This document shows positions 1-10,600 of a stretch of DNA of 64,000 nucleotides, piece after piece. Position numbers and translations under genes: made by a program. The DNA is from Rhytidiadelphus loreus (lineage: Eukaryota; Streptophyta; Bryopsida; Hypnales; Hylocomiaceae). The stretch spans positions 32,220,760 to 32,284,759 of the forward strand of contig OX344762.1 in the NCBI GenBank assembly GCA_947034895.1, written 5' to 3'. The notes beneath the pieces are model-generated. The model saw only the letters and a list, made by a program, of their open reading frames with translations, did no database searches and was not told where the DNA came from. The first letter of the stretch is position 1. Each line of letters opens with the position of its first letter.

Positions 1-1854
1 TCAATGCAACTGGTATTATAATTTTTCAATTAAAAATGATATTTCTATGAATTTTTGAAGTATTTTGATGAAAAATAACAATGTCAATAGTAGGTGGGGG
101 CCCTTTCCCTTCCAAAATGGTCTTAAGACCATGAAACTATCCTCCACTAAAATTGGATATGTGCCAATGGAACATTGGATGTGTGTTTTAAAAGCAACTT
201 CTTCATTATATTATATTCTAACAAATTTGCATGGTAATGGATTGGTTTTCTGTGCAAATGGGGGGACTTTGTAGATGGTTGTGAAAGGTGACAAAGGATG
301 AAAGGTTGGTTTACCTTAACCCCTAATTAAGAGTCACTAGTAGGGAGGTAAATTAATGGGATAAAGATTGTTTTGTAGGGAATTATGAATTATCCCAACT
401 TCATGAAGTGTAAAGCATCTAGAATTTTTTTGAAGGAAACAACCTTCATTTGACATACATACTTCCTATTCAATTTTTAAAATTTCCATTCAAAATTTAG
501 ACAAATCATAAAAATTTACCTTTGGAGAGGAGGTGTCATAATCTCTCCATAGGAGATCTTTATATAGATTTAAGACTTGTTGGCAAAGTAAATTTTGGTT
601 TGAGAAGAATCTAGATATAAGATCTCGTGTTTTATTAGTTTTCCTTTGCTTTCAAATCCTTTACAAGTTAATTTAGAACCTTACACAAATATTATGAAGC
701 AATGAGTGACCAAGCTAATTACATTTGTGAAAAATTATTCTTTCAACATACTTGAATGGACCTTGCCATCTGTTTTCCATTGTTCCTACAATTCTTGAAG
801 ATGTTTACAATCCACCCAATGGATTAGTTAGGGGTTAATAAGTTGTGTGTTGTAAACTTTAGAAGTTACATGATTCTATAATGTTGTGGAGGACTGGGCG
901 ATAATAAAAACATTTAATGTAAAACTTCTAGGGGATAGAAAAGAAAATTTTACTTTTTTACACTGTAATTGAATATTTTTTTAATTGACTACCTTAGTAA
1001 TAGGCAAGATGATAGGGCTTGTCATTTTAGAAAATCTTAAAATAGTCAAACCTATTCTAGATACTTAAGTATCTTAAAAGTGGGACTTTCTAACCAATTA
1101 CTTATAAGAATGGGATTCCTATATTTTATACATATAAGTAATTGCAAATGAACTAAATTTGAAGATAATTTTATATTTTGTGATTAATTCCGTTATAATT
1201 TTGTAGCCTAATCTCTACAAATCATGAGCAAAAACTCCAAGTGTTTGTTTAGCACACACTCGGGTGAAGTCAACATAGCAAGCTATCTAAGTCTAAGTGA
1301 TAACAAAAAAAAAATATTCTTAGCAAGCGACTCAAGTATAATTTAGGTACATTACTTAAACAGATTCACATTGCTAACACCACTCTTGACCTACAGCGTA
1401 AACATACCTTAATTTGTTATCTAAATACTTACAAAATTTATAAATAATAGTGAAATTTTTATATTGGTAATAAGTTTTATAAACAATTACTATGGGGTGC
1501 CCCTAAGATGGTGCCTTCATCAGAGAGGACAATAATGAATAGTTTGAGGTAAATAATAGGATGGGAGTATAATTGACAATTTTAGGTGAGTAAGTAACAT
1601 GATGTTAGTTTTGTAATAATTGTAGTAAATTGTTGCAATTATAAATCACAAATTATACATTCGATGCAAATTGCATACAATTTAAGCAAATAATTATAAA
1701 TAGTTGACCTTCCATGGATGCAAAACTTTGTGGAAGATTTTAAAATGACTTTATTTCAATAAATTTACATCAAAATTTACATTGGATAAACAATATATGA
1801 AGCTAAACATGGAGATTCCAAATCCATTAATTTTGCAAATTTTGCACCCCTTTC
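1..1854. other. AT-rich spacer, no gene seen
   Basis: I see only AT-rich sequence with many homopolymer A/T runs and stops in every frame. The short open frames lack coding character and are not kept. No splice-linked exons or RNA genes were recognised. This is a negative statement from reading by eye; weakly conserved non-coding elements would be missed. Confidence 0.6.
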
Positions 1855-2130
1855 CATTAGAAGAGATTTCTACATTTTGGGAGACTATGAGAATGTTGTA
1901 GGAACTCTGAGAACGTTGTGGAAACATTGATCTGATGTGGTCAGGCAACTGCCACGTCAAATATAATTAATTGATGTATTTTTTAATATATTTTTTATAA
2001 AAAAATTAAAATATTAAAAATATATTTTTAATTTTTTTTAATATTATTATATTATGATTGTATAGGGCTAGTTCCAACAACGGGAGCAACCCTAAAACAG
2101 TCTCCTGAGTACTTGAAATCTCCCCTAATG
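1855..2130. mobile_element. TIR element, CATTA...TAATG family, copy 1
   Basis: Non-autonomous element of about 276 bp. The left end reads CATTAGAAGAGATTTC and the right end is the inverse, GAAATCTCCCCTAATG. Inside is a GTGGTCAGGCAACTGCCAC hairpin stem followed by a very AT-rich core, the same layout as the copy at 45489-45786. No matching target-site duplication is visible. No coding capacity. Superfamily not established. Confidence 0.7.
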
Positions 2131-3305
2131 TTATTCCTAATAGATGAAAGAGATACTACCAAAAAAAAGTGTTTCTTTCAACATTTTCTTTGACATTTTT
2201 TTGGCACTAAAGGGTTAAAAAAATGTTTCAAAAAATCTTCTTTTTTTGACATTTTAGTGTAAAAAAAGTGCCAAATTTGATATGTCTAAAAGATTGTCAA
2301 GAAAGGGACAAAAAGAGTGCTGATAAGAATGTCAAAAAACAAAAACAAAAATTAATAAAATGGTTTTAGAAAGATTGATTGAAGTATCCATCTAAAATTT
2401 CTAGGCTGCTTGACCAAGAATTATAGATTGCTCGAGCTACCCAATTACTTGTATTCAACTAACATTCAATTCAAGTACTATGATTTGACCCCGGCCTCAC
2501 CTCATGGTTAGTGGTAGAAATACTTAATGTCTTATAACATGTGTGTAGTGAAATTGAAGAATTGAAGTCATTTTAAAATGACTTTCGTGTCAAAAAAAGC
2601 GTCTAAAACAACAACTCTTGTTAATAAATTTTCTTTATTGGCTTTCAAATAAACAATTTTTTTACTTGGCCATCATTTCTAAAGTTTTTTTTATCTTCTA
2701 CAATGGGAATACTAAGATAATAAATCATGGAGATTCATATGCATTAATTTGCAAAATAGAAGAATTGTTGTTAATTGGAAGTGTAATACGCAATTGTATT
2801 GATGGGACAAACAAGTGACATGTCCTCTATTCAAGTGGCCCAATCTACTAATATTGATGACATTTTAGTATATACTTGTGGACATGTTCTTATGTATGGA
2901 TAAGTTGTCTAGATTCATCCAAATAAAAAGTTTCCATCCAAGTTGATATGATTCTTTTGAATGTGCATACATTGAGAAAATAGTCCTAATATATAATAAC
3001 AAAGAGGTAGGATAACTTTGAATAACCTTGTCAATTGAGGTTTTCTTCTTTGACAATTAAATAGAGGTTGTCATTGATGTAAGAATCTAAAAGTCATTCA
3101 TGACACACATCTTGACTTCTACAACCATATTGATAAGGTTATCCAAAGTTATCCTATTTCTTTGTTGTTCAAAATGAAAGCTTTGATGCTTTTGTTAGAG
3201 ACATTCTTGAAAATAGTCAATATTCCTAACTCTATAGTGAGTTGTAGGACCAATTATGAAAAATAATAGTAGGATCTAATTCTTCAATGGTTGGTTTCAA
3301 CATAA
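2131..3305. other. AT-rich spacer
   Basis: No gene seen. Two partly similar stretches about 2860-3060 and 3070-3180 share words such as TTATCCAAAGTTATCCTA and look like an old duplication in opposite orientation, but nothing here codes. Confidence 0.5.
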
Positions 3306-3309
3306 TTAA

Positions 3310-3907
3310 TCCCTAAATGTCAGAGGCACCAAATTTTGGTGTCAACAAAACTTGAAGTTACTATCTGTAGTAGTTTGTACTTTTGAAAAATATTTTTTGA
3401 AGTTTAGTTTAGCATCAAAAATCTGATTTTGAAAATGAATGATTATGATTTTTCTATTCAAACTTTTGTGCAAGGGCGTCCATTGCAAATCTTGATTTTC
3501 TAGTGTTGAGGGCTCTTAGAAATGAGACTCAAATAACATTAGAAATTCATTTAAAAAAATCATAGATTAGATTTTGAGAAGTTGTAAATTGATTGGGGTT
3601 GTGCATGTTATGCCCATTAACCTCATATTTTTTTTATGACCAATTTTTAGATTTGACATATGAAAAAAGAATTGAAAGACTCCAAATTACTTTCACAATT
3701 TTAACACCCTCATGATCAAACATTATAATCTTTCAATCCATAAGTAATAATGTGTCTTTTCTTTTCCCATGTAATCTCTAACACGTCTAGTTTGAATTTG
3801 TATAGTTATAATTTTTTTAAATCAATGAAACTTATCAAAATGTTGATTTTTTGTTCGATTTTTAAAAAATTCCAAGAATCTCAAAAAAGACCTTGGGCAT
3901 TTAGGGA
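3310..3907. mobile_element. TTAA-flanked TIR element, copy a
   Basis: Both ends abut TTAA (3306-3309 and 3908-3911). The left terminus TCCCTAAATGTCAGAGG mirrors the right terminus (inverse TCCCTAAATGCCCAAGG). About 600 bp, non-coding. The combination of a TTAA boundary and a short TIR beginning YCCCTAAA recurs in at least six other places in the window and resembles piggyBac-type ends. Confidence 0.6.
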
Positions 3908-4263
3908 TTAAACTGTTCAAAGAGAATAGTAAAGGGTATTCTAAGTTTTTGGCCAAGAGTGGAATCCTTTTGTTTCTTACTCACACCTTGAAGAATTTTA
4001 CTTCCCCCCTTTTGTGTGGAGGAGCCCTCAATTTTGAAGGAATATTTATTATTTCATGGTTTGTATTTTAAGCCTTTCATAAACCCCATTGCATTAAAAT
4101 CTTACACCCCTACCTTTTCTACATCTTAGGTGCGAATATACCCTCAAAGCCATTGAAGACCAAGCCAAGAAAAAAAAAATTATGAGCACTCTCATTTGTC
4201 AAAAAAACACCATTCTCTAAGCTCTTTGCCAATAATAAGAGTGCTCACAAACATCTATTTTCA

Positions 4264-5550
4264 GATTCAAAGGTGTGCGCGTTGCTTTATCCCGTCCAGT
4301 CATAATGCTGACGTGGAATCCCAGCGATCCGAGGTGGCAGGAAGCTCTTCACGGGAAAGACGGTGGTCAGTGGTGGTCACCACTTTCTTCACTTTGCACC
4401 GTCGTCGTTGCCGATGAGACAAGTTTTGGTCGCAGATTTTTTCACAACTCCAGTTCTAACTTCGCATATCATCTGATGCGCTTCCGTCAACTCGGGGATC
4501 ATCAAACTTCTATCAGGTTTGGAATTGTTCGTTCTTTTCTAGCTTCTTTTTCCATTGATTGGATTCGAGGTCGAAAACTCTCAGACTGCTGGTAATTGCC
4601 TCAATTTGCCTCCCGAATTTGCTTCAATTGCACTTCAAACTCGATCTCTGATCGCAAATTTCGAGTGATATGTATGATCTTGACCAGATCCAGTCGATAC
4701 GTTTGTACGCAATTTTGGGTTGTATTCCTCAAATGCTGAGTTTTCTTTGGTTTTGAGAATTTCCTTCTGCGTACCTTTAGTTCCCTGATTGTGCCCATTA
4801 GTTCCTTTGAGAATCAGACGTAGTGTTTCAACACTCCCTCGGGTTTCTTTTTGTGTGGGTTCTACATTCTCATTGCACTTTGGACTGTTTTAAAATTGAA
4901 AAGAGTTCATTTTTTGTTTATTTACAAAGCTTTTTTGTGACGAGTTAGGTTAGGTTGTGATCGCAGTTGCGTGCAAATGTATTCGAATGTAATGGTATGT
5001 ATCATTAGAATCGCTGTTGAAGGCTCTAAGGAATATCTCATTTCAGGGGGTTTGAAGTCCTTTGAGGAAATTCTTTGTGTATTGGAAATGGTGCTTTTCT
5101 TTTCTTTTCTGAAGTAACCGTGTCAGAGCTGGATCGCAGAATTTCGGTCTAATTCTCTATGAGGGAGCTAGTACTTTGGGGTTAGAGAAACGTTGCTGTG
5201 ACTTTTTCAGGAACTTTTAGGCAGCATCCTAAAGAGGAATGTCCCATGGGCTCCCTATGATGATACATGGACAGGCCTCTCTATGCTTTTCGTATAATAT
5301 GCTTATAGAGAAACCCTAAACCCACGAATCACCTAGTTATAGCGATCATACATGAGTAAGTCTCTGTGGAGTCACTATCACCAGTGGAAGACCTCTCTGT
5401 GAATCATTGGGATGATTCTTTTTATTCTATTGTTACTGAAAATCATGTCGGATCTCCGAGAGGGCTTGTAAATTGCTGTTTTATTCTGGAGGTGCTGTTG
5501 CTTGCAGATTAGTGTTGGAGCTTCCTAGATTAAACGAGGTGAATAGAGCT
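4264..5550 (+). promoter_or_regulatory. Proximal promoter and spliced 5' leader of the ACX4-like gene
   Basis: GC content rises abruptly at about 4264. The stretch 4264-4591 has no plausible coding continuation and is read as first leader exon plus promoter. A TGACGTGG motif (4309-4316) has the ACGT core bound by plant bZIP factors. A donor at 4591/4592 (CTG|GTAATT) and an acceptor at 5507/5508 (TTGCTTGCAG|ATT) define a likely 5'-UTR intron of 916 bp, with the short second leader exon running into the ATG at 5551. The transcription start is not resolved. Confidence 0.5.
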
Positions 5551-7583
5551 ATGGAGCAATCGATGGGAATGAAGCAAAGGAGCCAGTGGAGGTTGGCTCG
5601 CATTCACGGTCACCTGGAGCCTGCAGACAGTGACTTCTCTTGTACGTAGTTTCATTAAGAAGCAATGGCTTGTCTCTAGATAGCTCATTCGAATTGGTGA
5701 ATGCCATGACAGTTTTGAACGTTTTTGAGAGCTGCAATTTGGGTACGCCTGTAGAATTCATTCTACTACTGAATGTATCAATTTTAAATTGCATTTATTA
5801 TCATTACATGGTCAAGCTGAGACGAGATCTGACTCTGTGTAACAGCTCAGCTGGAAAGTGTACCAACTCTGGGAATTGGCCTTCCTGCATTGGATGTACA
5901 ATCTGCGTTTCCGCAGGCAACTCCAGCATCAATATTCCCAGCATCAGGTGCGTATTGACTTTAACCTTATTTTGTTCCTGTTCCTGTTTTCTTTGTGTAA
6001 TTAGACTTTGTAATTATAGGATAGAGGATATTAAAACTGTTGAGGACCTGATCCTGTCTCGTATTATCCTATCCGGTTATTAACAGCAACTCATCTATTC
6101 TTACACATGGTTGGAATTCAATTAGCAAGTTAAGGCGTAAGCATGACTTGGTTAATTGTCTATGGCCACTCATCTTGGAAAGGAATCGAGATTGTTTACT
6201 GTACCTTCAATAGTGGTCTACAACCTTCCACTTTGAAATTGCATACGAAATACATACGTAGTGATAAAGATTTGATATCAGCAGATTTGGTTCTTCTATT
6301 TAGAATGATCTCTCCAGTCAGCTCTGTTGTCATCTCCCAATAAAACACACTCCTGCATACTGGTTAAAATGCCTCAATTATCCTGTACGTTTAAGTTTGC
6401 TTTTGCACCTTCAATGATTTTTTCTCCTCTTGCTTACGACTCTGCATGTCATGGTTGGAATTGTTACTTATTGCTGGATCTGGTCATTCGTGGAGATTAC
6501 AGTGTCGGACTTCTTCCAGCTGGATGACTTGCTGTCGTCTGAGGACATTGCTATCCGGAAGCGCATACGAGATGTGATGGAGAAGCACGTTGCACCAGTC
6601 ATGACCAAGGTTCGTATCTGTTATTGTGTTCTCTTCTTTAACCCCTTAACGCCTCAATCCTTTTTCAAATTTTCACACATTTTTGCTTATATCTTTATAC
6701 AGTAATACCATTTACCAAAATTTCATGAAATTGGGCATAAAAGAAGGTTGTCTTTTCAAGATTCAAGTGTTACATTGGATGGATGAAACAGCGCCTGCAA
6801 GCCCTCTGTTCATCGTCCAGAATATGGACGTCGGAGTGCTTAAGGGTTAACCCCTACAGGACCAAAAAGCCCAAATTAGGTCTCATGTTGTTTCTAGCAG
6901 TTTTGAGTAGGTCACATAGGGAATTATTTATTTATTGACCTACACATGCACTGGCCTCTGTCTGCTGAGTCTGGTGATATAATATTTAGCCTCATATGAA
7001 TTTTATTTTCCACAATATGATCGATTGAATTGGTCATTTTAAAACCTTATATCCTTGGTTAATCGCCCTTCACTTCAGGTCGTTGCTCAACCTTATTAAA
7101 CGACTTATGCCTCAGTGATGGACTATTTTGATCAGGGTATTTGAGTTGCACATGTAGACATGAGTCGTCGAGATAATAAGGATTCTCTTTTGTGTGACTG
7201 CAGTATTGGGAGAAGGCAGAGTTCCCGTTCGAATGTGTGCCCCATATTGCCAGCCTCATGGTTGCTGGAGGCACGACCAAGGTTTGTACCTTTATCTTGC
7301 CATATTGGAATTGTGCACCCTGGTTTCATTTGATGAAATGTCAAGGGTAGGTAATTCTAAATGTGACCACTTAGGTGTATCTCACGTAAGATAGATTGCC
7401 ACAAATGAGCCAAAGTGTAAGGGGAAGGAGGTTCTGGCCAAGTTTGACACCGCAGTGGACTGCGGACTAGGAGAAAGGGGCCGAGTATTGTGGATAAATC
7501 CCATATGCCTTGGTGGATTCGTAGGGGAGGCTTATATAGGCTCGTCGTGCACTCTCTTCTTTTGACTCTTCGGAGACATCTGA

Positions 7584-7615
<32 letters not shown>

Positions 7616-10600
7616 GGCCCCTGCGCAAGGATGACACGCACAAATCGAGAAATGGTCCAAATTTTTTTGCAATTATATTACCTAAAGCCATCCCGAAGTC
7701 TCTTACTAACACCAATTCTAGTATCAGGTGCGAAGGATCAGAGAGCCTTTTTCATGTTGAGCATCTTTTTGAGTGGAGATTATATTTCTACTCAACATCT
7801 TGTTTTGTTTAATTGTAGAAAGATTCGTTATATGGAAATGCACTCTTTGTGTAGATACTGTGTGCTCCTCTGAAGATAATCGGGGTAGCAAAGTATACTA
7901 GTTGAAAGAAGAAAGCTTGCCCTACAATTTTTGAATGATAATAATACGTTTGGAAGGACTTGTAATTGACTATGAATTTCCACGTGGACTTAGTTGAAAC
8001 GCCGTGGGGTTAATGGAGATCCGGAAGATTTAGGGCATTCAGAAGCATTAATACAATGTTGTTTACCCTTGGCAGGGATATGGTTGCCCTGGGATGTCCA
8101 TATTGAGTAGTGCGTTGGCAACTTCAGAAATAGCGCGCGTGGATGCTAGCTGCTCTACTTTTGTACTGGTGCACTCCAGCTTGTGCATGGCTACTATTGG
8201 TAAAACAATCACGTTCTAAGAAAATATTTCCATTTATTTCTCTAACTGCTATGTTCGCACTCAACTAATTGGGCGCTTAGAGCATCAATGTGAACATCAC
8301 TGGACGCTCTTGTTGTGCCATTTCCAAATGGACTTAGTGCAGACTTTAGTGAAATGAATTGATGCCTTCTCTTTGATAACTGATAGTATAAAATACAGCA
8401 TTGACTTTGAAGTTGCGTTATGTGCAGCCATGTTGGGAAGTGAGGAACAGAAACACAAGTACCTGCCCCGTCTTGCTCGCTTTGACCTTGTTGGGTGCTG
8501 GGTATGACCATGCTTGTCTTTTAATGTGATAAACTAGCATATTGATCAATTTGAGAAGTCGTACATCGGAATTGGTTTGTCCGTGCATGTCTTTGGGGAA
8601 ATCAATAATATTTAGGATTCTTCTTAATGATTTTCAGGGATTGACTGAGCCTGGATACGGTAGTGATGCAAGCTCACTAAACACTACTGCCAAGAAGGTA
8701 AACTGTGAACCTTCGGTTTCCATTCTTTGGTTGATGTCGTACTCTAATTGCCGACCAGGACATATGTGTCCCATTCATCCCATTTAACTATGGCTTTCAT
8801 CCTGTAAGACTTTTCTTAGAAGTCACATTGGTTATTGCCAAACTTGGAAGAATTAGTTTCTAATAGTGCTATTTGTGGCACCAATGCGTTTCCTTGTTCA
8901 TGAAATTGCTGTATATATAATTTTAAAAACTCTGAACAAATTAAGTAACAAATTTTCTGGACTTATCTAATTGTTGCTGGCCTTATAACTCCAGCGTATC
9001 ATACTACAATTCATGTACTAATATTATTTTTAGTAAATTTTCGAAGTTAAATGCTTCTTAATTGATTTGGCAAGAATCTGCGAAGGTATTTTCAACCTGC
9101 CTATGGCAGCTGGGAAATTCCTGAGGATTGTTACAGATCGAACTACACTTTTGCAGTAAATGTATACATCTGTCGGTTTGATTGTGAATTCGTGGTTTGA
9201 GGGAGCAGGTAGAAGGGGGTTGGCTTTTGAATGGGCAGAAACGGTGGATCGGTAATGCAACGTTTGCAGATGTAGCTGTTATATTTGCGCGGAACTTACA
9301 AACCAATCAAATAAATGGGTATGCGACCTTCAGATTACCAGGATCTCTTTTTGTTCATAAAATCTTTTTCGTAAATCACATTGAAACTACATCCGGTTCT
9401 TCTCATCTGATTTGTACCATGCCTTTATGATGATGATTGTGAAACCTAGTTTCTAGTTGAGAACTTTTGATGATGGCAAAGAACAATTTTTTCCTTGCAA
9501 TGAATATTGCACCATGATCTGTGTAGGTTTATCGTGAAAAAAGGTACACCTGGGTATAGAGCGACAAAAATTGAGAACAAAATCGGATTGAGGATGGTGC
9601 AAAATGGTGACATAACCATGAGTGATGTGTTCATTCCTGAGGAGGACCGTATCCCTGGAATCAACTCTTTCAAAGATACCAACAAGGTACTTGAATTCTT
9701 CCATCGGTATCAAAAGTTACATGTCTGATGGTAATATTGATAGTTTTTAACGGGTATTTAGCAAGATTAGATCTTCTAAACAATTCATGGGGAGGTCTAT
9801 CTATGGTCATAGTGATCATGCGGATTCCCTCCCTATGTATCATGAATTGTGGAGAAGATTATCATCATGATGAAGTCAAACGTTTCTGAAACAGTCAAAT
9901 TTCACTGAAAATCACGTTTTTTTGCAAATCATTTAACTGATTTTCATCCAGCCCTATGATTCTCGAATTGGTCTTCAAGTTTTGTATATCATCTATCGAA
10001 TTATCTCAATCAATGAGCTGTGATTCAGTTTCTTGTTGTCATATCAGAAGTGCAAGCCACACAGATTACTGTTGATCACCATTGACTTGATCTCCTTTTA
10101 ACGGATGTCTCATCTAATATTCTCATATTCGTTTTCAGGGTGTTCTCATTATACATATATCATTATGAATGAAACCTATCATCAGTTAGTTGTAGGGGAA
10201 CTCATGAAGGGGTTTTGAGTGCTTAGTTTATGAAGTTATCACTTTGGAAATTGCACGTTTTGTATTTTCTGGTCATCTTCATTCTGTTTGAGATGGTGCT
10301 TGACAACCTAAGATGTACATGTAATCGCTTCTTGTAGGTGTTGGCTGTATCTCGGGTCATGGTTGCATGGCAGCCAATTGGCATCTCCATGGGTGTATAT
10401 GACATCTGCCATAGGTTTGTCTTGGATTTGTTTTAATCCATTTCACTTGTTATGTAGATGTCCGCGATTGTTCTTCTCTGGTTACCCACATGCTGAAGGC
10501 AAAAATAGAAATTCCACTTTGACAGCTAACAGGCCATTTGAAAACATTATTTCTATTGTTCAAAAATTTAGGGTAGAATTTCTTCTTTTTGTCGATACAT

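Noticed and set aside
4275..4595. 106-codon plus-strand frame (and an overlapping frame from 4196) as a gene
   Set aside because: The two frames overlap in different registers with no family match. The stretch fits better as promoter and leader exon of the ACX4 gene, with a splice donor just before its end.
5640..6083. 147-codon plus-strand frame
   Set aside because: It runs across ACX4 intron 1, exon 2 and intron 2 in a frame other than the coding one.
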